Origin: Pseudomonadota bacterium
Lineage (GTDB): Bacteria > Pseudomonadota > Gammaproteobacteria > Burkholderiales > Burkholderiaceae_C
Assembly (NCBI GenBank): GCA_018241185.1
Contig: JAFEEH010000130.1
Coordinates: 1-35,999 of the forward strand
DNA: 35,999 bases
Reading direction: 5' to 3'
This document shows positions 5,866 through 12,276 of this stretch, piece after piece. A program made the translations under genes and the position numbers. Every line of letters begins with the position of its first letter. Positions within the stretch are counted from its first letter, which is position 1. The notes under the pieces were generated by a model. That model saw nothing but the letters and a program-made list of their open reading frames with translations, ran no database searches and was not told the origin of the DNA.

Positions 5866-6552
5866 ATGACCGTCAACATCACCATCGCGTCGCGCCAGAT
5901 CGGCGACGACCTGACGCCCACCGTCAACGGCCGAGACCTCCACGCCGAACTCGGCGTGAAGAAGGACTTCACCGACTGGATCAAGGCGCAGATCAAGCGC
6001 GCCATGCTCGTGGAGGATCGCGACTACGTGAAGGTCCCCCAGAAGGGGGAGCTTTCCGCTACCGGCCAAGTGCGCCACGACTACCACCTCACCATCGAGG
6101 CATCGAAGCACATCGCCATGATGAGCGGAACAGCGCGCGGCGCGGAGGTTCGGGAGTACTTCTTGGAGTGCGAGCGCCGGGCCAAGGCGGCCGTGCCCGC
6201 GGTGAAGGATCCGCGCACCGCCGCCCTGATCGATGCGCTCGTCCGTCAAGACGCGCTCGAACAGGAGCAGGCCCGCCAAGCCACCGAGCTGGCCAGGCTG
6301 CAGGAGAACGTCGCGGTCATCGAGGCGCGCACGCAGCCCGAGAACAAGCACTTTACGGTGCTCGGCTATTCCAACCTGATCGGGCGGCCCGTCGACGCTC
6401 GCACGGCGGCCAACCTCGGCCGCAAGTGCGCCGCCCTGTCGCGCGAGAAGGGCCTGATCATCGGCGACGTGCGCGATGCGCGCTTCGGCACCGTGCACAG
6501 CTATCACGAGAGCGTTCTGCAGGAGGTGCTGGCCACGGCAACGAACTCCTGA
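5866..6552 (+). CDS. AntA/AntB-type phage antirepressor
   Basis: A 228-residue protein. Residues 10-107 match the AntA/AntB antirepressor domain: TVNGRDLHAELGVKKDFTDW, then EDRDYVKV, HDYHLTIEASKHIAMMSG and EVREYFLECERRAK. A helical linker (about 120-155) leads to a C-terminal domain with FTVLGYSNLIGRPVD, AANLGRKCAALSREKG and RFGTVHSYHESVL, a domain common at the end of prophage antirepressors. Such proteins inactivate phage repressors and so trigger lytic growth. Four Arc-type genes lie immediately upstream and the window's CI lacks a cleavage domain, which supports a role as the induction switch. The start has no usual ribosome-binding site. Confidence 0.8.
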   Translation: MTVNITIASRQIGDDLTPTVNGRDLHAELGVKKDFTDWIKAQIKRAMLVEDRDYVKVPQKGELSATGQVRHDYHLTIEASKHIAMMSGTARGAEVREYFLECERRAKAAVPAVKDPRTAALIDALVRQDALEQEQARQATELARLQENVAVIEARTQPENKHFTVLGYSNLIGRPVDARTAANLGRKCAALSREKGLIIGDVRDARFGTVHSYHESVLQEVLATATNS

Positions 6553-6564
6553 ACCACAAAAGGC

Positions 6565-6596
6565 GAAGCCCCGACGGCGGCAACCGACGGGGCTTC
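6565..6596 (+). terminator. Terminator-like hairpin after the antirepressor
   Basis: GAAGCCCCG (6565-6573) pairs perfectly with CGGGGCTTC (6588-6596). Only a short, interrupted T tract follows, so termination may be partial and the downstream genes may be reached by read-through. Confidence 0.5.
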
Positions 6597-6606
6597 TGTG
6601 ACCCAA

Positions 6607-6618
6607 GAACCCTAGCAA
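6607..6618 (+). promoter_or_regulatory. 12-bp direct repeat upstream of the 410-residue gene (copy 2)
   Basis: GAACCCTAGCAA is identical to 5854-5865. Here it is followed by GGAACCCGAATC and ATG 6631, giving a usable AAGGAA ribosome-binding site that the first copy lacks. Confidence 0.4.
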
Positions 6619-6630
6619 GGAACCCGAATC

Positions 6631-7863
6631 ATGACCGAGGTTAGCACGCGCCCACGTAAGGGCGCAACAACGGTAGCAAAGACCGCTACACCTGTCACCT
6701 CTTCCGCTACACCCGTTGCGGCGCCCGCGCCCGTCGAGGACCACGCCGCCGAGATCGCGTATGCGGAGGTCGCCGAGTTGTTGGACCAGGCCGCCGCCGA
6801 GGAAGGCCCCGAGGTCTACAGCGGCGAATCGGAGCGGCTGCTCCGAATGGGCGCGACCTTAGCCCGTAAGTTCGTGATCGGCGACCGCGATCACGAAGAG
6901 AGTGCCGAAAACTTCGCTTACGACATTGCGGCCCTGGTCCGCGCGTCGCGGCTGGTCCCTGGCGACGGTGAGTCCAAGAAACGCGCCGAGTTGCTGGAGC
7001 AGTGCGAACCGATTCTGCGCTCTCTGGTCGACGACAAAAGCGAGTCCATGTTCAAGCCGCTCGCCGCCCGCCCTCGACTGGACAACCACTGGGCGCCACC
7101 GACCATGGCCGCCAAGGTCGTCGGGGAGATGCGCCAGCACGTCCGCAACGCCGAGGAGTGCCAAGCATTGGCGCGCATCGCGATGACCGAGATCTGCGAA
7201 GCCATCTCCAACGCCAAAGGGCTGGCAAGTGGCATGGAGCCGGGTTCCGACCAGCACGCCTTGGTCCTGCACGCTGTCGCTCTGCTGGAAGCGCTGCCCC
7301 TGCGCGCCCTGAACGTCGGCACCACCCAGGAGGACGCTGAGGCTGTCTACGAAGGCATGCTGCTTCCGCTGGCCGTTCTGCGCGGCGCCGTTGCTTGTGA
7401 CGCCCAAACGAATGGCGCGCTGGCCGCGGTGGTGCGACAGGCCGACATCGCTAACAGCTCGCTCGACAGCGTACTTATGCAGCACCTGCCGCATGCCGAG
7501 TCCGAAGACGCACCCCCAACTCCCGATGAGAATGCGATCGCAGCCGCCGAGAACGTTCAGTGCCTGCTTCAGCAAGTCGAAGCGCTGCTGGATCAGGAGT
7601 CGTACAGCTCGGATGCTTTCTATGGGTGCCGCCGCTTGGTTCAGCAGGACAAGGAGCAGGCCGACGCGCTGATGGTGGATGCCCATACGCCGCCCACCCG
7701 GGACGCCATGTCCGACCTGACGTGTTCCATGGGCGTGTCTTTGGCAGTGCTCAAGAAGGTGAACGACGACACGACCGGCAATCTGGTCCTGCACTCGGCG
7801 GAAACTCTGCTTGGACTGGCTATCGATCGACTCGACGCCGCAGTGAGCGCGATGCCATGCTGA
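6631..7863 (+). CDS. Large helical prophage protein, function unknown
   Basis: A 410-residue protein with AAGGAA eight bases before the ATG. Residues 1-37 are a Thr/Ala/Pro-rich disordered-looking leader. The rest reads as all-alpha, with three loosely similar blocks ending in hydrophobic helices such as ALVLHAVALLEALPLRAL and NLVLHSAETLLGLAIDRLDA. That suggests degenerate helical repeats, perhaps a scaffold or binding protein. There is no signal peptide, membrane helix or recognisable catalytic motif. Its end overlaps the RNase HI start by 7 bases (ATGCTGA), so the two are translationally coupled and may act together. I do not recognise the family. Confidence 0.6.
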   Translation: MTEVSTRPRKGATTVAKTATPVTSSATPVAAPAPVEDHAAEIAYAEVAELLDQAAAEEGPEVYSGESERLLRMGATLARKFVIGDRDHEESAENFAYDIAALVRASRLVPGDGESKKRAELLEQCEPILRSLVDDKSESMFKPLAARPRLDNHWAPPTMAAKVVGEMRQHVRNAEECQALARIAMTEICEAISNAKGLASGMEPGSDQHALVLHAVALLEALPLRALNVGTTQEDAEAVYEGMLLPLAVLRGAVACDAQTNGALAAVVRQADIANSSLDSVLMQHLPHAESEDAPPTPDENAIAAAENVQCLLQQVEALLDQESYSSDAFYGCRRLVQQDKEQADALMVDAHTPPTRDAMSDLTCSMGVSLAVLKKVNDDTTGNLVLHSAETLLGLAIDRLDAAVSAMPC

Positions 7864-8306
7864 ACATCTACACCGATGGCAGTTGCTGGCCCAACCCCGG
7901 CACCGAAGGCGGGTGGTCGTTCGTCGTCTATGACCAGGGGCGCGAGGTTGCTGCGCGTTCGGGCAAGGCCGAGGGCTTCACCTCCAACAACCGGATGGAG
8001 ATGACGGCAATGCTGCGCGCCCTGATGTGGCTCGGCGACCGCCACGCCACCCTCCACACGGACAGCCAGCTCGTCGTCTACGGCCTCAACTCCTGGGCCC
8101 GGAAGTGGATGCGCAACGGCTGGATGCGCAAGGACAAGGTCACCAAGCAGATGGTGCCGGTCCTGAACGCCGACCTCTGGGAGGTACTGATGGTCGCCCG
8201 GATGGCGCAGCACCGGGTCGTGTGGGTGAAGGGGCACGCCGGCATTTTGGGCAACGTCCGGGCTGACGCGCTGGCCGAGGCCGCGCGCATGGGGGTGGCC
8301 GCATGA
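7857..8306 (+). CDS. rnhA: Ribonuclease HI
   Basis: A 149-residue protein that hydrolyses RNA in RNA:DNA hybrids. All the RNase HI catalytic residues are visible: D7 in IYTDGSC, E48 in NNRMEMTA, D69 in LHTDSQ, H127 in VKGHAG and D137 in RADALA. The basic stretch WARKWMRNGWMRKDK corresponds to the handle region that helps bind the hybrid. The length is that of the bacterial type I enzyme. The ATG overlaps the upstream stop. As a phage copy it may remove primers or R-loops during replication; the host should have its own rnhA elsewhere, so this one is probably phage cargo. Confidence 0.9.
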   Translation: MLNIYTDGSCWPNPGTEGGWSFVVYDQGREVAARSGKAEGFTSNNRMEMTAMLRALMWLGDRHATLHTDSQLVVYGLNSWARKWMRNGWMRKDKVTKQMVPVLNADLWEVLMVARMAQHRVVWVKGHAGILGNVRADALAEAARMGVAA

Positions 8307-8308
8307 CG

Positions 8309-8566
8309 TCAGAAATCGGTGGTCCTGAGCTCAAGCGGATTCAACCTCGTATAGACCGCATCGGGATCGAACTTCGACAGCACCTTCGCGCGAATCGCCT
8401 GCTCGTGTTGGACAAAGGCCTGCACCAACGATCCTCCCGAGGCGCCGTAGAAATCTTCCATGACTTCGCGGCTGACCTTCACAGGAAACGTCTGACCAGT
8501 AGGACCTTCCATGCGAAAGTTGAACCATTCGCCGTGGTCTTCAAGGTTGATGTACTCCGGCTCCAT
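8309..8566 (-). CDS. DUF1488-like small protein
   Basis: An 85-residue protein. The arrangement FPVKVSREVMEDFYGASGGS, then LVQAFVQHEQAIRAK and a C-terminal TTDF resembles DUF1488, a family of small proteins of unknown function common in Burkholderiales and their prophages. GGAG precedes the ATG by about 8 bases. It is convergent with rnhA (2 bp apart) and divergent from xis. The function is unknown. Confidence 0.55.
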   Translation of the reverse strand: MEPEYINLEDHGEWFNFRMEGPTGQTFPVKVSREVMEDFYGASGGSLVQAFVQHEQAIRAKVLSKFDPDAVYTRLNPLELRTTDF

Positions 8567-8628
8567 CGCGGCTCTCCGAGGGGGTGTGATGGGAAGTATG
8601 CCGAAAATAGCCGCCTGGAGAAACTGCG

Positions 8629-8871
8629 ATGACCCGCTGGATCACCATCGACAAGGCCGAGCAGGAGACGGGCCTTCCTGCCACCTTCTTCCACGAGCGC
8701 ACAGGAGTCTCCGGCACCTGGCCTGAGGGTAAAGTCTGGAAGTGGTTCGACGGGCGCAAGCTCATCGACCTGGAGGCGCTGTACGAGTTGATCGACCAGC
8801 GCCCGAGCATCGCCAGCAAGAGAGGCCGGAAGCCGAAATGGCAAGGCGCCCAGCAAAGCCAACCGGCGTAA
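8629..8871 (+). CDS. Excisionase-like DNA-binding protein
   Basis: An 80-residue protein, MTRWITIDKAEQETGLPATF then GTWPEGKVWKWFDGRKLIDLEALYEL. The pattern of a short helix, a wing built around a Trp-rich EGKVWKW segment, and a D-G-R-K-L-I-D-L-E finish is that of the small excisionase-like proteins encoded just before integrases of the Min27/DUF3596 type. GGAG lies ten bases before the ATG. The reading frame overlaps int by 34 bases, which implies coupled expression. It should bend DNA at the attachment site and steer recombination towards excision. Confidence 0.72.
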   Translation: MTRWITIDKAEQETGLPATFFHERTGVSGTWPEGKVWKWFDGRKLIDLEALYELIDQRPSIASKRGRKPKWQGAQQSQPA

Positions 8872-9944
8872 TCGTCCGCGACGCTCACCTGCAGATCGAC
8901 CTTCGTACCTACGGCTTCGGCAAGGAGCGGCTAGACCTCGCTCCGACGCCGGCCAACATCGCCTATGCCCAGCGGCTGCGGAACGAGATCCTGGGGAAGA
9001 TCGAGCGGGGCACGTTCGCACTGGCCGAGTACTTCCCCTCCAGCCCCAGGAGAAGCAAGGACGCGCCGAGCCTGACCGTGGGCGACCTGGCGCGCGAGTG
9101 GCTGAAGGTGAAGAAGGCCACGGTGAAGCACAGCACGGCCCACCACTACGAGCAGACCATCACCAGCAAGCACTTCGCCGAGGTGGACGGGATGCTGCTC
9201 GGGAACTTCGGGTTCCGGCAACTGCAGGACGCCCTGTCGAAGCTGCCGAAGAACCCGAAGACCTTCAACAACATCGCCACGGTCTGGCGGCAGATGCTGG
9301 AGTACGGCTTTCGCGCCAAGCTGGTGGCCGAGCCCCTGCACGACAGCGTGGAGATGCGGAAGTCTCAGCCCCCGGGGCCAGATCCGTTCACGCGGGAAGA
9401 GATCGCCCAGGTGCTGGCCAAGATCACCAGCGAGCGCGGGCGCAACTACTTCGACTTCGCCTTCTTCTCGGGCATGAGGCCGTCGGAGCTGATCGCGCTC
9501 AGGTGGAGCCGGATCGGGGACGGGACAGCGTCCGTGGACAAGGCGCTGACCCGCGGCCAGGAGGGGGAGGTTAAAAACTATCGGGCCAGGCTGGTCGAGC
9601 TCACGTCACGGGCGACGGATGCGCTGGAGCGGCAGCGTGCCATCACCGGCGAAGGCACGCACGTTTTCGTGGGGGAGGATGGCAAGCCCTACACCACCAC
9701 GGACGGCCCGCTAGACGCGTGGTGGAAGCCAGCCATTGCGGCCAGCGGCTTGAGGTATCGGGATGCCCGGCAGACGCGGCACACGTTCGCGACGATCTGC
9801 CTGATGGGAGGCATCACGCCTGGCTGGGTGGCCCGGCAGATGGGGCACTCGCCGGAGATGTTCTTCCGGGTCTACAGCCGGTGGATCGAAGGCGCGGACA
9901 AGGGGGCGGAGCGGAGAAAACTGGACCGCTTTCTCACAATGTAA
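8838..9944 (+). CDS. int: Tyrosine-recombinase phage integrase
   Basis: A 368-residue protein. Residues 1-60 match the arm-type DNA-binding (DUF3596-like) N-terminus, with IDLRTYGFGKERLDL. A core-binding domain follows at about 78-170 and the catalytic domain at 185-360. Catalytic residues visible are R214 (SGMRPSE), R314 (ARQTRHTFA), H337 (QMGHSPE) and the nucleophile Y346 (RVYSRW). The first His of the usual HxxR box is replaced by R311, as often in this subfamily. The ATG at 8838 lies inside xis and starts the recognisable domain. It probably integrates at the tRNA-Arg 1.4 kb downstream. Confidence 0.92.
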   Translation: MARRPAKPTGVIVRDAHLQIDLRTYGFGKERLDLAPTPANIAYAQRLRNEILGKIERGTFALAEYFPSSPRRSKDAPSLTVGDLAREWLKVKKATVKHSTAHHYEQTITSKHFAEVDGMLLGNFGFRQLQDALSKLPKNPKTFNNIATVWRQMLEYGFRAKLVAEPLHDSVEMRKSQPPGPDPFTREEIAQVLAKITSERGRNYFDFAFFSGMRPSELIALRWSRIGDGTASVDKALTRGQEGEVKNYRARLVELTSRATDALERQRAITGEGTHVFVGEDGKPYTTTDGPLDAWWKPAIAASGLRYRDARQTRHTFATICLMGGITPGWVARQMGHSPEMFFRVYSRWIEGADKGAERRKLDRFLTM

Positions 9945-9966
9945 AAAGGCTGCCATGGGCAGCCTT
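9941..9966 (-). terminator. Intrinsic terminator of the leftward Zeta module
   Basis: AAGGCTGCC (9946-9954) and GGCAGCCTT (9958-9966) form a perfect 9-bp stem with a 3-base loop. On the minus strand it is followed by TTTAC, which completes a run of five T with the end of the stem. It abuts the int stop, so it may also stop rightward transcripts, though the T tract is on the leftward side. Confidence 0.8.
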
Positions 9967-9987
9967 GTACGACGTGGAGCACACCGA

Positions 9988-10185
9988 CTAAGCGGCCCGC
10001 TGCCTCCGGGCCATTTCACGACGGATGGCCTCTGCGGAAGACATCAACTCGCGCTGCTCAGCCGCAGCCTTCGAGATGACGGCCGCATACACCTTACGTT
10101 TCTCCTCAGACGGAGCTTCACGTACAAAGCGCGAAAGAGGCGTGGTTTCCACCGCGATTTCAGGAGAACGGAATGGCCAATGCAT
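9988..10185 (-). CDS. Small protein coupled to the Zeta toxin, candidate antitoxin
   Basis: A 65-residue protein starting MHWPFRSPEIAVETTPLSRF. The second half, SEEKRKVYAAVISKAAAEQR followed by ELMSSAEAIRREMARRQRA, is predicted helical and strongly charged. The ATG is 9 bases after the Zeta stop, so the two are cotranslated, and a terminator lies just beyond. I do not recognise a family. Small helical proteins adjacent to kinase toxins are often antitoxins, but the order (toxin first) differs from epsilon-zeta and pezAT. The antitoxin role is inference. Confidence 0.5.
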   Translation of the reverse strand: MHWPFRSPEIAVETTPLSRFVREAPSEEKRKVYAAVISKAAAEQRELMSSAEAIRREMARRQRAA

Positions 10186-10194
10186 GGAAGGGTC

Positions 10195-10920
10195 TCAGCG
10201 GGTTGATCGAACGATGCTTTCGACTTCTGCGACTGAATATCTGAGCGGTGAGGCGTGGTTCAAGTCAGACACGTTCGCCAAGTACCGCCGGTTCGTGCCA
10301 TCGATGTCCTTCAAGAGTACATCAACCTTTATGGCGTTCCCGAACTTTACCTTCAAAGCATTAACCACATTTCGGGATTCGAAAAACTGTTGCACAAATC
10401 GGTCACCCGGAATGCGCCTGCCCTCTGTGAGCTCTCGATCTTGAACAAATTTCCAGGCCAGCGCCGGCTCTTGGTAGACGTACAAAACTTGAACGGCCCG
10501 GCCCTTCCGGATGCTCCGCTCCACGTTGCGCTCGGCGACGCCGTAGCTGGACATAGTTCCATCAAGCAAGAACGACTGTTTCTGCTCAAAGGCGAAGTCC
10601 AGTACCTTCTCAAGAAGGATTGAAACTGCATCTTGCACGAGCCAGGAGTTCGCACCCGTGTATCCCGGCACTGAGGCGCGGAACTCGTCTGGGTCAATCC
10701 GAAGAAACGGGCCGACCTCGCTCGCCAGCGCCTTCGCGGCCTCAGTCTTCCCCGCGCCGGGTGAGCCCGCCATGAATACGCTTACCGGCGAGTTTTCACC
10801 CGGGTATTTTTCTGGCTGGGTCAGCGCCCGAGCGAACGCCTTCTTGTTCTTTCGGGCCCAAGCGACTGCCGCATCGCGTAGAGCAGCATCCGCGGCTGAC
10901 AGTGGCGGCAACGTTGCCAC
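10195..10920 (-). CDS. Zeta-toxin family kinase
   Basis: A 241-residue protein. A Walker A motif GSPGAGKT (52-59) is followed by the Zeta-type RIDPDEFR (74-81), LLDGTMSSYG (118-127) and an arginine-rich EGRRIPGDRF (166-175) lid. These are the hallmarks of Zeta/PezT enzymes, which phosphorylate UDP-N-acetylglucosamine and related sugars and so poison cell-wall synthesis. The first 45 residues, before the kinase fold, are helical and could act in cis. The start is a GTG just after the stop of the upstream gene. It is the middle gene of a leftward three-gene unit between int and the tRNA. Confidence 0.82.
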   Translation of the reverse strand: MATLPPLSAADAALRDAAVAWARKNKKAFARALTQPEKYPGENSPVSVFMAGSPGAGKTEAAKALASEVGPFLRIDPDEFRASVPGYTGANSWLVQDAVSILLEKVLDFAFEQKQSFLLDGTMSSYGVAERNVERSIRKGRAVQVLYVYQEPALAWKFVQDRELTEGRRIPGDRFVQQFFESRNVVNALKVKFGNAIKVDVLLKDIDGTNRRYLANVSDLNHASPLRYSVAEVESIVRSTR

Positions 10921-10928
10921 TGGGACGG

Positions 10929-11237
10929 CTAATAGCGAGCCTGAGCAGGGAAGCGGCGCCCCAGCTCGCCGTCCTCACCCACGACAAGCCCTAAGCGGTC
11001 CCTGGTGGGCGCCGGCTTTTCACACGCTACGGCACCCATGCTCTTGGCGAGATCGATGGCTTCGGGAGTGAAGAACAACTCGACGTTGTCTGCCTGCAGA
11101 TCGTATCGGGAGAAAACCGCTCGGCCAGACCCAGGCCCAACGCCGATCATCGTTGCCATGAACGCCTGCATCACCCTCTGAGTTGGACCATAGGCATCTT
11201 GCCCGTTACCTAGATCCAATCGATACCAGCTAGCCAT
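10929..11237 (-). CDS. Small protein heading the Zeta module, function unknown
   Basis: A 102-residue protein starting MASWYRLDLGNGQDAYGPTQ. The ATG at 11237 has an AAGGAG eight bases upstream, which decides it over the in-frame extension to 11321. The content is mixed alpha/beta with a hydrophilic C-terminus ending RRFPAQARY. I do not recognise a family. It lies directly upstream of the Zeta kinase (8 bp between stop and GTG), the position of the antitoxin in epsilon-zeta and pezAT operons, but it shows no resemblance to epsilon or to a helix-turn-helix PezA. Confidence 0.55.
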   Translation of the reverse strand: MASWYRLDLGNGQDAYGPTQRVMQAFMATMIGVGPGSGRAVFSRYDLQADNVELFFTPEAIDLAKSMGAVACEKPAPTRDRLGLVVGEDGELGRRFPAQARY

Positions 11238-11325
11238 GAAGACTCCTTCAACTGACTCCGGACGCCGCCTTTTGTCCCGGCTTCGTCTCAGGTTGGGCGT
11301 TGTGTGAGCGAAATCAAGCACTTAC

Positions 11326-11362
11326 TGGTGCCCCCGACAGGAATCGAACCTGTATCTGCCCC
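11326..11362. other. Probable phage attachment site at the tRNA 3' end
   Basis: The tRNA 3' half marks the junction between phage-type genes on the left and conserved chromosomal genes on the right. Tyrosine integrases commonly use this part of a tRNA as the core. No second copy of the sequence is visible at 1-11325, so the other attachment site must lie left of the window. The exact core length cannot be set from one copy. Confidence 0.6.
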
Positions 11363-11400
11363 TTAGGAGGGGGCCGTTCTATCCATTGAACTACGGAGAC
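11326..11400 (-). tRNA. tRNA-Arg (anticodon CCT)
   Basis: The complement folds as a full cloverleaf: acceptor GTCTCCG / CGGGGGC, a D arm GTTC/GAAC, anticodon stem GCCCC/GGGGC with loop CTCCTAA (anticodon CCT, reading AGG), T arm ACAGG/CCTGT with loop TTCGATT, discriminator A and encoded CCA (11326-11328). Its 3' end faces the prophage, the usual orientation for integrase-mediated insertion at a tRNA. Confidence 0.95.
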
Positions 11401-11476
11401 GGGCGCGGCGACTTTAACCTACCGCGCATCTGGCATTCAGAAGTGCCTTGAAGGCGCTCGCAGCGGGCGCAGGCAG

Positions 11477-12244
11477 CTACTCTTTCGATAGCACCCCACC
11501 GCCTTCGCGCAAGGCCAGCACGTCGGTATGGAGCGACTGGGCCCAATGCCGGCGGTCGCGGCCATGCGGGTCCTGCGGCACACCGAAGCGCACCACGGCC
11601 TGCAGGGGTGGCGCGCTCAGCGTGCGCCAGAGCGAGCTGAGCAGCGTGTCGTCGTCGATGTAGCGTGGCGCGTAGCTCGGCTGGCCGCTCGCCTTGTCGA
11701 CGAAGCGCAGCGCCGCCGGCTGCACGGGCACGTTGGCCGAGATGGCGGCCTGCAGCAGGTTGGCATGGAAGGGCAACAGCACGCGGCCGTCGCTCGTCGT
11801 GCCTTCGGGGAAGACCGCGATGCGGTCGCCGTTGCGCAGCGCCTCGGTCATGTGGTGCACCACGCGCAACGCGTCACGGCGCTTCTCGCGTTCGATGTAG
11901 AGCGTGCCCGACCCGGTGGAGAGCGTGCCGATCAGGGGCCAGTGCCTCACCGCTGCCTTGGAGACGAAGCGTACATGCCGCGCCGCATGCAGCGTGACGA
12001 TGTCAAGCCAGGAGATGTGGTTGCAGATCAGCAGCACGGGCCCGCCCGCGGGACCCGCGGGCGGCGTGCCCTGCACGACGAGCTCGATGCCCAGCACTTC
12101 GAGCATGCGCCTCGCCCAGCGCTCGACATGCGCGGCGCGGTGCGCGTCGTCGAGCATCTCGAACTTCGTGCGGATGATCCACCAGCCGCGCAGTGCGTGC
12201 GCAACGGCCCGCAGCAGCTTGCCCAGGGCGCGGAGGAATCGCAT
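11477..12244 (-). CDS. 1-acyl-sn-glycerol-3-phosphate acyltransferase (PlsC family)
   Basis: A 255-residue protein that transfers an acyl chain to lysophosphatidate or a related lysolipid at the inner membrane. The HX4D catalytic motif is NHISWLD (H76, D81), and the acceptor-binding motif is FPEGTTSDG (145-153). A hydrophobic N-terminus (residues 1-24) should anchor it to the membrane. ATG 12244 is chosen because the upstream extension is Arg/Ala-rich and overlaps the preceding gene. It is the last gene of the leftward yqgE-ruvX-pyrRBC' cluster, 32 bp after pyrC'. The acceptor substrate cannot be told from sequence; it could be an ornithine-lipid or lysophosphatidate enzyme. Confidence 0.85.
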   Translation of the reverse strand: MRFLRALGKLLRAVAHALRGWWIIRTKFEMLDDAHRAAHVERWARRMLEVLGIELVVQGTPPAGPAGGPVLLICNHISWLDIVTLHAARHVRFVSKAAVRHWPLIGTLSTGSGTLYIEREKRRDALRVVHHMTEALRNGDRIAVFPEGTTSDGRVLLPFHANLLQAAISANVPVQPAALRFVDKASGQPSYAPRYIDDDTLLSSLWRTLSAPPLQAVVRFGVPQDPHGRDRRHWAQSLHTDVLALREGGGVLSKE

Positions 12245-12276
12245 GGGTTCGGGAAAGAAGAAGCGTGCAGGCCCGT

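Noticed and set aside
1-11325. Second copy of the tRNA-Arg 3' end as the other attachment site
   Set aside because: I looked for the tRNA 3' sequence in this interval and did not see it; the site must be left of the window.
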